A stretch of 64,000 nt of DNA from Oceaniovalibus sp. ACAM 378 (GCF_008085915.1 NZ_VSJK01000010.1:143753-207752), one strand, 5' to 3'. Positions 55,580-63,620 are shown, numbered from the stretch's first letter. Numbers and translations are program-made. The notes: generated by a model not told the origin, from the sequence alone.

Positions 55580-55620
55580 TTGTGAAACCTACATATTCAA
55601 CATATTCTATGTGAGTATTC
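55580..55620 (+). promoter_or_regulatory. soxS promoter with candidate SoxR operator (soxS/soxV gap)
   Basis: TTGTGA (55580-55585), 17-nt spacer, TATTCT (55603-55608) form a reasonable promoter 30 nt before soxS. Overlapping it are two direct copies of ACATATTC (55591-55598, 55600-55607) and an imperfect inverted repeat ACATA-TTC-TATGT. CATATTCA recurs in the soxW/soxX gap. A repressor here would block soxS and probably soxV. Confidence 0.55.
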
Positions 55621-55637
55621 CGTCAATTGGAACTCTG

Positions 55638-55997
55638 ATGAAGCGTCTCTTCCTCGCCACAGCCATTTGGCTTGTTTCTCTGCCGGCACTGTCGGCCAAC
55701 CTTCTCATGGTTGAGCAGCCAGGATGCATCTATTGTGCGAAATGGAATGCTGAAATTTCGCACATCTACCCAAAGACCGACGAGGGGCGACGTGCGCCGC
55801 TGCTGCGTGTCGATTTACATGATCTGCCCGAAGACATCGACTTTGCCTCCCGCCCGGTTTTTACACCCACATTCGTTCTGGTCGAAGACGGCAAGGAGTT
55901 GGGGCGCATGGAGGGTTATGCGGGCGATGAATTCTTCTGGTTTATTCTTGGCAAATTGCTGGACGACAACGAAATTGAAGCAGGCACCGATCCCTGA
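55638..55997 (+). CDS. soxS: Periplasmic thiol reductase SoxS
   Basis: 119-aa thioredoxin-like protein with a signal peptide (MKRLFLATAIWLVSLPALSA) and redox motif CIYC at 30-33 (QPGCIYCAKWNAE). SoxS reactivates SoxYZ by reducing its carrier cysteine. The ATG at 55638 is chosen over GTG at 55611 because TTGGAA lies 7 nt upstream and the signal peptide starts there. Confidence 0.9.
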   Translation: MKRLFLATAIWLVSLPALSANLLMVEQPGCIYCAKWNAEISHIYPKTDEGRRAPLLRVDLHDLPEDIDFASRPVFTPTFVLVEDGKELGRMEGYAGDEFFWFILGKLLDDNEIEAGTDP

Positions 55998-56091
55998 TCA
56001 AGCATGGAAGGCGACATCGCCTTGTTCTGTGTTGCCACGCGGCGATGCAAAAGCTAGTCAACTCGGGATTAAATGAGGTCCGTCATTTGAA

Positions 56092-56427
56092 ATGACACTG
56101 CCAGTCTTAACCAACGATATGTCCGACGCTGAAATTGAGCGGATGATGGAAAGTGCCTGCAATGCAGCGAACTTTCTCAAGGCGATCAGCCATGAAGGGC
56201 GCCTGATGATCCTGTGCCATCTGGCAACCGGCGAGAAATCAGTGACCGAGCTTGAGACTTTGCTGTCTGCACGACAGGCCGCCGTGTCCCAACAACTTTC
56301 GCGGCTACGCACCGAAGGGCTGGTGGCACCGCGACGCGATGGCAAAGCAATCTATTACCGTTTGACAGATCCCCGTGCCGTTCAGATACTTGATCTTGTC
56401 TACGATCTGTTCTGCAAGGACGGGTAG
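56092..56427 (+). CDS. soxR: ArsR-family repressor SoxR
   Basis: 111-aa winged-helix regulator of the sox genes. DNA-recognition helix AVSQQLSRLRTEGLV; C42 (LMILCHLATGE) and C108 (YDLFCKDG) sit where SqrR/BigR-type repressors carry the two cysteines that react with persulfide; C23 is extra. So it probably releases DNA when sulfane sulfur rises. ATG at 56119 is an alternative start. Order soxS-soxR-soxT matches other alphaproteobacteria. Confidence 0.9.
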   Translation: MTLPVLTNDMSDAEIERMMESACNAANFLKAISHEGRLMILCHLATGEKSVTELETLLSARQAAVSQQLSRLRTEGLVAPRRDGKAIYYRLTDPRAVQILDLVYDLFCKDG

Positions 56428-56466
56428 TGCAACAATCCACCCCCGTGGATTCGCGGGAGAACCCAT

Positions 56467-57519
56467 ATGCTGTATGATTTGTCGGATGGCGCAATCCTTG
56501 CGCTGATCGGGCTTGGTGGCGGCGTTATCTTCGGACTCGCCGCCCGGCTGGGGCGTTTCTGTACCCTGGGGGCAATCGAAGACTTTCTCTATCAGGGCAG
56601 CGACACGCGTTTGCGGATGTGGGGGCTGGCCATTGGTATAGCCGGGATCGGTGCATTCACCCTTGTGGGGCTTGGCGCGATGGATCCGACCCAGACGATC
56701 TACCATCTCTCTCCATTTTCGCCTGCGTTCGCGATCATCGGTGGGCTTATGTTTGGTTATGGGATGTCGCTGGCCGGCAATTGCGGGTTCGGCGCTCTTG
56801 CAAGGTTTGGCGGCGGCGATCTGCGCTCTTTTGTGATCGTGGTCGTCATGGGGATCAGCGGCTATGTCATGCTTTCGGGCCCCCTGGCGCATCTGCGGCT
56901 GGCCGGACTGGCCCTGACCGAGATATCCACCCAGACCCGCAGTTATCCGCAAATTCTGAGTGAGCTGACCGGTATATCAATCGTACCCTTGGGACTTTTG
57001 ATCAGCGCAGCGATAACCGGCTTCGCGCTCTGGTCACACGAATTTCTTCGCAATCCGAAGGCAATCCTCTGGGGCGCGCTGGTGGGTTGCGTGATTGTCA
57101 GTGGTTGGGGCGGAACCCAATGGGTCGCCAACACCGGGTTCAGTGCTTCGCCCATCAACAGCCACACATTTACGTCGCCTTTGGGTGAAACGCTTTTGTA
57201 TCTGATGACGTCCAGTGGCGGCGGCCTTACCTTTGGGGTCGGCTCGGTCTTCGGCGTTCTGGTCGGGGCGTTTATCGGTAGCCTTTTCAAGGGGCATTTC
57301 CGCTGGGAAGCCTGCGAGGATCCGCGGGAGTTGAAGAGACAGGTTCTAGGTGCGGTTCTTATGGGGTTTGGCGCAATCCTGGCGATGGGATGCACCATCG
57401 GGCAGGGCATCTCGGCATTCTCGCTGCTCACCATCAATGCACCGATCGTTTTTGTGTCGATTTTCACCGGCGCTGCTCTTGGCTTGCGTCAGTTAATCGC
57501 AGGCCTGTCCTTCGGATGA
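56467..57519 (+). CDS. soxT: YeeE/YedE-family sulfur transporter SoxT
   Basis: 350-aa membrane protein with about nine helices and the family cysteines in LGRFCTLGAIEDF, MSLAGNCGFGALARFGGGD and AMGCTIGQGISAFS. In Pseudaminobacter soxT follows soxSR in the same order; SoxT is proposed to transport a sulfur compound that signals to SoxR. GGGAG precedes the ATG. Confidence 0.88.
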   Translation: MLYDLSDGAILALIGLGGGVIFGLAARLGRFCTLGAIEDFLYQGSDTRLRMWGLAIGIAGIGAFTLVGLGAMDPTQTIYHLSPFSPAFAIIGGLMFGYGMSLAGNCGFGALARFGGGDLRSFVIVVVMGISGYVMLSGPLAHLRLAGLALTEISTQTRSYPQILSELTGISIVPLGLLISAAITGFALWSHEFLRNPKAILWGALVGCVIVSGWGGTQWVANTGFSASPINSHTFTSPLGETLLYLMTSSGGGLTFGVGSVFGVLVGAFIGSLFKGHFRWEACEDPRELKRQVLGAVLMGFGAILAMGCTIGQGISAFSLLTINAPIVFVSIFTGAALGLRQLIAGLSFG

Positions 57520-57752
57520 CCCGCTGCTAAAGCGTTGCGGTTAAAGCGTGAATTGCGCGGAACCCCCAAAGCTGCGGGATTGAGATTTATTCCGTTTGCA
57601 GGATGAGCCATGTCGGGGCCACCACCTGTGGCGCTTTCAATGGCCGCATCGAAGACGTGCTTCAAAGTCACCGATTTAGATCAAGTGGATAGAGGTGGCC
57701 CTGGGTTTTCGACCCGCTTTCCGCCTGGCCAACCTACAGCATGGATTTCATG
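57520..57752. other. Junction of sox region and mobile DNA
   Basis: No supportable gene. A short minus frame (57489-57671) reads GGGPDMAHPANGINLNPAAL and then RNSRFNRNAL, which looks like a protein C-terminus, but no start or family is evident. The last part probably contains the right end of the degraded IS3 element. Confidence 0.35.
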
Positions 57753-57951
57753 TCAGACGGCGGCTTCCAGATGTTCGTTGTGGGTATCATAGGCCTCGGC
57801 AGGCGTCAGCAGCCCATGGGATGAGTGCGGCGGGTTCTCAACGTAGGAGTGGATCCAGGCCCCGATCCCGTTGCGGGCCTTCCGAGCCGATCTCAAAGGC
57901 GTTCAGATAGACGCATTCATACTTCAGCGATCGCCAAAGCCGCTCGATCAT
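57753..57951 (-). pseudogene. IS3-family transposase (OrfB) C-terminal fragment
   Basis: Reads MIERLWRSLKYECVYLNAFE, then after a one-base shift RNGIGAWIHSYVENPPHSSH and GLLTPAEAYD to a stop, the end of an IS3-type OrfB integrase domain. The N-terminal two thirds and the other end are missing. It is joined directly to an IS256 transposase fragment. Confidence 0.8.
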
Positions 57952-58226
57952 GCTGCTGATCCACTGCCCGGCAGTCCGCCGCTTGCGGCGATGAGAGGGA
58001 GGTCAGGCGAGACCTGAAGCCCATAGACATCCTCGCGATGGTCGCGGATATCGCGCGCCGTCAGACCAGCGGCGCAGAGCCCGTCCGCCACGGGCTTCGG
58101 AGCGATGGCGGCTTCCATAGCGAACTCTTGTCATCCATGCCTTCGATCCGGGTCTGACCCTTCTTGATCAGTTCGGGCTCGAAGCTGCCGTCCCGGTCAC
58201 GCGGCACCGAAATCGGGACCTCCACT
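57952..58226 (-). pseudogene. IS256-family (Mutator) transposase fragment
   Basis: VEVPISVPRDRDGSFEPELI and KKGQTRIEGMDDK, then GLCAAGLTARDIRDHREDVY and GLQVSPDLISS, typical of the N-terminal region of IS256 transposases. It is interrupted by a 38-nt hairpin element (57962-57999) whose removal restores SPDLISS, and a second stretch after MDDK (about 58085-58130) does not match the family. Cut on one side by IS5 and on the other by the IS3 fragment. Confidence 0.8.
57962..57999 (-). repeat. Two-hairpin insertion element, copy C
   Basis: 38 nt on the minus strand, CCCTCTCATCGCCGCAAG then CGGCGGACTGCCGGGCAGTG. First stem CGCCG / CGGCG with loop CAAG, then the ACTGCC-GG-GCAGT hairpin. Lies between ACCT and GATCAGC of the IS256 gene; excision gives the expected codons for SPDLISS. 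Confidence 0.75.
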
Positions 58227-58654
58227 GAGCTTTGTTGCACAAATCGCCACGTGGCGGGATTCACTGCCTGAATCCAGCGTGATAGCCGGCTTTTATGAGC
58301 AACTGGATCCCTACGAAGTATAAGATCCGGAACGGGGCAGAGTATACCGTTTCACTGAAGCAACGAGGATCGCTGTCGATCTGGTTTGATGCTGAGATGG
58401 TGTGGGAGGCAGTGCGTTCTGGCCGCCGAGGTCGCCAGCAGGCCTATAGCGATGCGGCGATACAAGCCTGCCTGACCCTCAAAGTGCTGTTCGGGCTACC
58501 GTTCCGGCAGACGACTGGATTTGTAGAAAGTCTTCTGAAGCTTGTCGGATTGGATTGGTCAGTGCCAGACTTTAGCACCTTGTGTCGGCGGCAAAGAACG
58601 TTGTCTGTTGCCATCCCGTACAAGGGGTCAGCAGGGCCGCTGCACCTCTTGATC

Positions 58655-58691
58655 CCCTCTCGTCGCTGCAAGCAGCGACTGCCGGGCAGTG
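58655..58691 (+). repeat. Two-hairpin insertion element, copy A
   Basis: 37 nt: CCCTCTCGTCGCTGCAAG then CAGCGACTGCCGGGCAGTG. First stem GTCGCTG / CAGCGAC (7 bp, loop CAAG); second hairpin ACTGC-CGG-GCAGT. Sits between ATC and GAC codons of the IS5 transposase (LHLLI/DSTG) and shifts the frame. Confidence 0.8.
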
Positions 58692-58913
58692 GACAGCACG
58701 GGCATCAAGGCTGAAGGTGAAGGCGAGTGGAACGCGCGCAAACATGGTGGTCCCAAACGCCGCCTTTGGCGCAAGATACATATAGGGATCGACGAGGAAA
58801 CGCTGGAGATACGGGCAGTCGAGGTCACCAGCAGCGGGATCGGGGACGCACTCATGTTGCCTGACTTGCTCAATCAGATCCCACCGGATCCAGACCTCGG
58901 CAGTGTCACTGCC

Positions 58914-58950
58914 CGCTCTCATGCATGTAAACATGCACTGCCGGACAGTG
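58914..58950 (+). repeat. Two-hairpin insertion element, copy B
   Basis: 37 nt: CGCTCTCATGCATGTAAA then CATGCACTGCCGGACAGTG. First stem TGCATG / CATGCA (loop TAAA), changed on both sides relative to copy A; second hairpin CACTG / CAGTG. Sits between GCC and GAT codons of the IS5 transposase (SVTA/DGAYD) and shifts the frame. Confidence 0.8.
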
Positions 58951-59442
58951 GATGGTGCTTACGACACCCGAAAATGCCACGATGCGATCGCAGCCCGAAA
59001 TGCCCATGCTGTCATACCGCCGCGTCAGAACGCCAAGCTATGGAAGCCAGATACACCCGGGGCCAGAGCACGAAATGAAGCCGGGCGATCATCAAAGTAT
59101 CTGGGTCGGGCACTGTGGCGCCAGTTGACTGGATATCACCGCCGAAGCCGCGTCGAAACCAAGATGCACTGCATAAAATTACTCGGGCAGCGCCTCTCAG
59201 CCCGTGACTTTGATCGGCAGGTTGCGGAGACACAAATCCGCGCCGCGATCTTAAACGCCTTCACAGCGCTTGGCATACCACGCACCGTGGCCGTAGACTA
59301 AATCCGTCTGGGGGAAGGGGAAGCCCAACCTCAAACTGATTTGTGCAACAAAGCCCAATTGCAGTGTAAGAAGGGACCAGATCGCGACGAAAAACGCGTA
59401 ACGGTCAATCTCGATTGCCACCAAATTCTTTCCGTTGGAAAC

Positions 59443-60105
59443 CTAACCGCTCGCCGCTTTCGAAGATCGCATCGCCTTTATGGCGAAGTTCGTACATTTG
59501 TCGGACCAAGCAGATATAGCAGAGGCCGTGCCATCATAACTGGGGTTAAGCACGGCTTCCCTTTGCGCGCCGTTAATCATGCTGCGCAGCAGGGTAGCCG
59601 CTTCGTAAAGATCAACATCCTCCGGAAACGTGCAGTCAGAAAGAATCGCGATGAAACGGCGGTCAAATGCCTCGGCCACTGTGTCGATCGAAGACAGGTA
59701 GTTATCGCGGAACTCCGGGAATTGGGATTGTCCTGCAAACACGGCTCGCGCATTCAAAATGCCCCCATTACTGAGAACGAGGTGGGAATAGGCACGCGAC
59801 AGCGCCAAAACAGCGCCTTCAACTGTTGTCACGTTTGAAGGCGTATCGAGATGCGCAATGCCTGTCTCGATAGCGTCGTCTGCGACCAATCGAAACAAGC
59901 TCGCCTTGTTTGAAACTGTTTTATAGATCGTTCTGGTCGACATGCCCGCCCTACGGGCGACGGCTTCGATACTGGTTCCTGCATATCCTTCGCTAAGGAA
60001 CACTTCGGCCGCCGCCTTGATCAAGAGCGCACGCGTTTCCTGCTCCGTACGCAGAGAGGGACGGCCGCGAGGCCGCTTTGCTTCGGTCGTTTTCTGTTCT
60101 GTCAT
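59443..60105 (-). CDS. TetR-family regulator of the adjacent efflux genes
   Basis: 220-aa TetR-type repressor: N-terminal helix-turn-helix at about residues 22-68 (AAAEVFLSEGYAGTSIEAVA, RRAGMSTRTIYKTVSNKASL) after an Arg-rich extension, then an all-helical ligand domain. Divergent from the HlyD gene; it most likely represses that operon and itself until an inducer binds. Its 3' end lies 89 nt from the IS5 right end. Confidence 0.88.
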   Translation of the reverse strand: MTEQKTTEAKRPRGRPSLRTEQETRALLIKAAAEVFLSEGYAGTSIEAVARRAGMSTRTIYKTVSNKASLFRLVADDAIETGIAHLDTPSNVTTVEGAVLALSRAYSHLVLSNGGILNARAVFAGQSQFPEFRDNYLSSIDTVAEAFDRRFIAILSDCTFPEDVDLYEAATLLRSMINGAQREAVLNPSYDGTASAISAWSDKCTNFAIKAMRSSKAASG

Positions 60106-60131
60106 CGCCGCTCCTCGCTCGCTTTATAAAA

Positions 60132-60145
60132 ACGGAAATTTTCGT
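60132..60145. promoter_or_regulatory. Candidate TetR operator 1
   Basis: Near-palindrome ACGGAAATTTTCGT (12 of 14 positions symmetric) 26 nt upstream of the tetR start, in its promoter region. It shares the GAAA...TTTTC core with the second site. Confidence 0.4.
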
Positions 60146-60214
60146 AAATCAAGAGCGAAGCGCAATGCCTCCTCCGCACGCGCATCACGAAGTCTTGAAT
60201 GACGGATTTCGATA

Positions 60215-60260
60215 TTGACATAGTGTCGATAATAAATTTAGAAAACTGAGATTTTCCAAA
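60215..60260 (+). promoter_or_regulatory. hlyD promoter with candidate TetR operator 2
   Basis: TTGACA (60215-60220), 16-nt spacer, TTTAGA (60237-60242). Overlapping the -10 box is the inverted repeat TTTAGAAAA-N6-TTTTCCAAA (60237-60260, 8 of 9 arm positions). Bound repressor would cover the -10 and block the efflux operon. Confidence 0.5.
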
Positions 60261-60284
60261 TAAAGCCGACGTCAAGGATACCCG

Positions 60285-61283
60285 ATGAAACTGAACAAAA
60301 CCGTGGCTGTCTCAGTGATCGCCGTTGCTGCGGCGGCAGGTTATCTGGTTTGGATACTGAGCCAACCCGCGACCTACCTTGTGCAGGGCGAAGTAGAAGC
60401 GACACGCATAGATTTGTCGGCGATGATTTCGGCGCGTGTTTCTGAAACGCCCGTCAATATCGGGGACCGTGTCGTCGCCGAAGATGTTGTTGTACGGATG
60501 GAAAGCGCGATACTGGATGCGCAACTTGCCGCAGCACGCGCGGCGCTTGACGTTTCGCGGGCCAACCGCGACCTTACTTACTCCACCCGCCCGGAAACGA
60601 TTGCCGCCGCTGAAGCCCAGTTAGAATCGGCGCGTTCAAGCGTTACGCTGGCGCAAAGCAACTTCGACCGAGTAAACAAACTGCAAGGCGACTCGGTTGT
60701 GTCGCAGGCATCGCTTGATCAGGCGGCCAACAACCTGACTGCTGCAATACAAGCCCAAGCTGCAGCGCAGGCCAGCCTTGATCAGGCGCGCAATGGCGCG
60801 AGCCCCGAACAAAAGGCCGTGGCTGATGCCCAAGTAAGGCAAGCTGAAGCATCCGTTTTACAGACCACAGCCAGCGTGGATGAAATGATCGTGGCATCCC
60901 CCATCGACGGTGAGGTGACGACACGTACTGCAGAATTGGGCAAGCTGTTTAGTGCAGGTGCACCCCTGATTTCCATCGTGGATGTGGACCACGCATGGTT
61001 CACATTTAACTTGCGCGAAGACCTTTTAGAGGGGCTGGAGGTTGGCCAGCCCTTGAAAGTCCGTATTCCTGCTTTGGGCGATGATACCGCCCTGATTGAT
61101 GCGACGATCACATCGATTAATGTCCAAGGCAGCTATGCCAATTGGCGCGCCACCAAAGCGACGGGGGACTTTGATTTGCGGACTTTTTCTCTGCGAGCTG
61201 ACCCTGTTGCGGCAGTCGAGGGATTACGCCCCGGGATGAGCGTTTTGGTGGATTGGCCCGCCACAGTGCGTAGCGGTCAATGA
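60285..61283 (+). CDS. HlyD/YhiI-type membrane fusion protein
   Basis: 332-aa periplasmic adaptor with one N-terminal membrane anchor (VAVSVIAVAAAAGYLVWIL). A biotinyl-lipoyl-like half (VQGEVEATRIDLSAMISARV), a long coiled-coil hairpin at about 80-200 rich in Ala/Gln, the second lipoyl half (DEMIVASPIDGEVTTRTAEL) and a beta-barrel follow. First gene of an operon with two ABC-2 permeases. Confidence 0.9.
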   Translation: MKLNKTVAVSVIAVAAAAGYLVWILSQPATYLVQGEVEATRIDLSAMISARVSETPVNIGDRVVAEDVVVRMESAILDAQLAAARAALDVSRANRDLTYSTRPETIAAAEAQLESARSSVTLAQSNFDRVNKLQGDSVVSQASLDQAANNLTAAIQAQAAAQASLDQARNGASPEQKAVADAQVRQAEASVLQTTASVDEMIVASPIDGEVTTRTAELGKLFSAGAPLISIVDVDHAWFTFNLREDLLEGLEVGQPLKVRIPALGDDTALIDATITSINVQGSYANWRATKATGDFDLRTFSLRADPVAAVEGLRPGMSVLVDWPATVRSGQ

Positions 61284-61287
61284 TCCT

Positions 61288-62502
61288 GTGACCCCCTCGC
61301 ATCTTCCCCCCGGTTTTCGACGGATCTGGCGTCGCGAGTTCCGCCAGATTGCGACGCGGCCTTCGCTTGCCTTTATGTTGGTGCCGCTACCACTGATCCT
61401 GTTTCTTATGCTGGCTGTGATTTTTGCGCCGGGTTTGCCGCGCGATCTTCCCGTGGCTGTTGTTGATCTTGATGGGTCGACGATGTCGCGCCAGATCGTG
61501 CGAATGGCCGACGCGGCAGCTGATGTTGAGGTTGTCGAGCAGCTTGCATCGCTTAGCGAGGCGCGACAGGCGCTCGTGGCACAGCGTGCCTATGCGGTTT
61601 TAATGATCCCCGCCGGTCTGGAACATGATATCTTGTTGGGGCAAAGGCCGGAAGTTGTGGTGTTTTCCAACAGCCAGTTTTTGACGGCAGGCGGCATTGT
61701 CGGGCGCAGCCTAAGCACGACAGTTTCGACGTTTTCAGCGGGTGTGTCGTTGCGTCTGCTTGAGGCCCAGGGGGTCGGTTCCGATCGGGCGCTGGATTTG
61801 ATCACGCCAATTCCCGTACAGCAAAGCCCGTTGTTCAACCCCTCACTCGATTACATCCAGTTTCTGCTTTCGGCGATCATGCCAACCGTCTTGCAGATTT
61901 TCATCTGTGCCACTGCGGTTCTCTCGTTTTCACGCGAACACCATTCCCCAAACGGCATGCCACGCCTTCAGCGCATTGCACTATCGCCAACCCGCGCCAT
62001 ATTGGGAAAACTGCTCCCCTATACCTTTGTGGGCACGTTCGTTTTGCTGCTTGGGGATGTGTTGTTGTTTAACGTCTTTGATGCCAGCTTTCGTGGCAAC
62101 GTCTTTGTGTTTTTCCTCAATGGTTTCATGTTTATCCTAACGTGTCAGGCCATGGGTGCGCTTATCGCCCTGATTGCCAAGGACACGACGGGTGCCCTTG
62201 GGATGATGGGGCTAATCGTGGCACCGTCTTTCGGGTTTGCCGGTGTTAGCTTTCCCCGTTTCGGGATGACGCTCTTTTCGCAGATTTGGGGTGCGATCAT
62301 ACCGCTGACCCCATACCTGCAATTGCGGACAGATCAGACCCTGCGTGGGGCGCCCTTAGAGTATTCTCTGCCGACAATGGGGTGGCTTTTCGCCCAACTT
62401 TTGGTTTTCTCAGTCCTGTTGTGGGTCATGACGCGCAAGACAATGGCCCAAATACCGGTTTCTGAAAACGCTACCGTCGAGACTCAAGAGAGTAAGTCAT
62501 GA
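61288..62502 (+). CDS. ABC-2 type transporter permease
   Basis: 404 aa with an N-terminal helix, a large periplasmic domain (RDLPVAVVDLDGSTMSRQIV, about 50-190) and five C-terminal helices, the YhhJ/YbhR permease layout. GTG start 5 nt after hlyD. Overlaps the second permease (ATGA). Codon use is less GC-rich at third positions than the core genes. Confidence 0.9.
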   Translation: MTPSHLPPGFRRIWRREFRQIATRPSLAFMLVPLPLILFLMLAVIFAPGLPRDLPVAVVDLDGSTMSRQIVRMADAAADVEVVEQLASLSEARQALVAQRAYAVLMIPAGLEHDILLGQRPEVVVFSNSQFLTAGGIVGRSLSTTVSTFSAGVSLRLLEAQGVGSDRALDLITPIPVQQSPLFNPSLDYIQFLLSAIMPTVLQIFICATAVLSFSREHHSPNGMPRLQRIALSPTRAILGKLLPYTFVGTFVLLLGDVLLFNVFDASFRGNVFVFFLNGFMFILTCQAMGALIALIAKDTTGALGMMGLIVAPSFGFAGVSFPRFGMTLFSQIWGAIIPLTPYLQLRTDQTLRGAPLEYSLPTMGWLFAQLLVFSVLLWVMTRKTMAQIPVSENATVETQESKS

Positions 62503-63620
62503 GAAAGCTGCGCCATTTCCTTGCCGAGGTATTCGGGGTCATACGGGCGCTCTTTGCCGACGACAGTGCTAAGTCTACGATGATCGTTGGCATTCTGATT
62601 TACAGCGTTCTTTACCCGCAACCTTATGTGGGCGAGGTGCTGCGCGATGTTCCTGTGGTAGTGATTGATCAAGACAACTCGACCGCCAGTCGGACCCTTG
62701 TGCGTGCAATTGACGTGACAGACTTGGTCGATGTGACCATGTCCGCGCCGGATATGGAAACCGCACGGGATGCCTTTTACCGGCGCGATGTTTACGGGAT
62801 CTTCGTTATTCCGGCGGGCTTCGAGGCTGACCTCCTTGCCAGCCGTCCCGCGCCCGTGGCCGCCTATAGTGACGGTAGCTATCTATTGATCTACTCCAAT
62901 GTAATGCGGGCCGTCGCCACGGTTGCAGGGACAATGGGCGCGCAGGTCAATTATGCGCGTCTCACCGGACTCGGCGTCGATGATGGCGTGGCGCGCACGA
63001 TGCTGTCGCCTGTAGCTGTAACCAATGTGGCCGTTTTCAATCCACAGGGCGGCTATGCCAGCTATGTGATTCCGGCGGCTTTTGTCCTGATCTTGCAGCA
63101 AACGTTATTGATGGGGATCGGACTGCTGCATGCGGGGCGCAAGCCCCCAACGGGCGAGCGTTTGTGGGCCACGATTACTGCCTACTTTTCCCTGTATATG
63201 GTCTGGGTTGCATTCACGCAGATGTTGATCCCCTATCTCTACAGTATTCCGCGCACTGGCGACTTGGCGACGCTGCTGTTGATCTCCGTGCCATTTATCT
63301 GTGCCTGTATCGCAATGGGATTTGCCATCGCGATGGCAATTCCTTGGCGCGAAGGGGTTGTGTTTTTACTTGTGGTGATCGGGATGCCACTGTTCTTTCT
63401 TTCGGGCATCTCGTGGCCAGTCGAAATGATACCTGACCATCTGCGGACTCTATCGCTGCTTGTTCCATCATCGACGGCCATTTCCGCCTTTGTCGCGGTA
63501 GATCAGATGGGCGCTTCGGCGCGGGATGTGGCCGGTGCGATTCAAACGCAGATAGTTCTCGTGGTCGTCTACTCGACATTGGCAGTCGCCCTTTCGCGAC
63601 TGCCCCGCAATAGGCGATAG
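62499..63620 (+). CDS. ABC-2 type transporter permease, second subunit
   Basis: 373 aa, same layout as the preceding gene (VPVVVIDQDNSTASRTLVRA in the periplasmic domain; helices from about 190). ATGA overlap at its start. The set normally includes an ABC ATPase (YbhF-type) gene, which is not present between the flanking IS elements; the ATPase must come from elsewhere or the operon is incomplete. Confidence 0.9.
   Translation: MRKLRHFLAEVFGVIRALFADDSAKSTMIVGILIYSVLYPQPYVGEVLRDVPVVVIDQDNSTASRTLVRAIDVTDLVDVTMSAPDMETARDAFYRRDVYGIFVIPAGFEADLLASRPAPVAAYSDGSYLLIYSNVMRAVATVAGTMGAQVNYARLTGLGVDDGVARTMLSPVAVTNVAVFNPQGGYASYVIPAAFVLILQQTLLMGIGLLHAGRKPPTGERLWATITAYFSLYMVWVAFTQMLIPYLYSIPRTGDLATLLLISVPFICACIAMGFAIAMAIPWREGVVFLLVVIGMPLFFLSGISWPVEMIPDHLRTLSLLVPSSTAISAFVAVDQMGASARDVAGAIQTQIVLVVVYSTLAVALSRLPRNRR

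Larger units (their letters stand above)
58295..59301 (+). pseudogene. IS5-family transposase, frame broken by two 37-nt inserts
   Basis: DDE transposase of the IS903 group. It reads MSNWIPTKYKIRNGAEYTVS to GPLHLLI, then DSTGIKAEGEGEWNARKHGG to DLGSVTA, then DGAYDTRKCHDAIAARNAHA to the Y-R-E-K signature YHRRSRVETKMHCIKLLG and a TAA at 59299-59301. Each break is a 37-nt insertion. Total 1,007 nt minus 74 gives 933 nt, an exact 310-codon gene plus stop. No other disabling change is evident. Confidence 0.88.
58229..59354 (+). mobile_element. IS5-family element (IS903-like) with two internal insertions
   Basis: Bounded by a perfect 17-bp inverted repeat GCTTTGTTGCACAAATC (58229-58245 and 59338-59354), resembling IS903-group ends. 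Length 1,126 nt; without the two 37-nt inserts it is 1,052 nt, normal for the group. No 9-bp target duplication is visible. It is inserted in, or deleted up to, the IS256 fragment. Confidence 0.88.

Noticed and set aside
58085..58130. Fourth insertion element in the IS256 fragment after MDDK
   Set aside because: The segment does not match the family there and contains a CCGCCA/TGGCGG pair, but it lacks the CTCTC and CAGTG ends of the three real copies.
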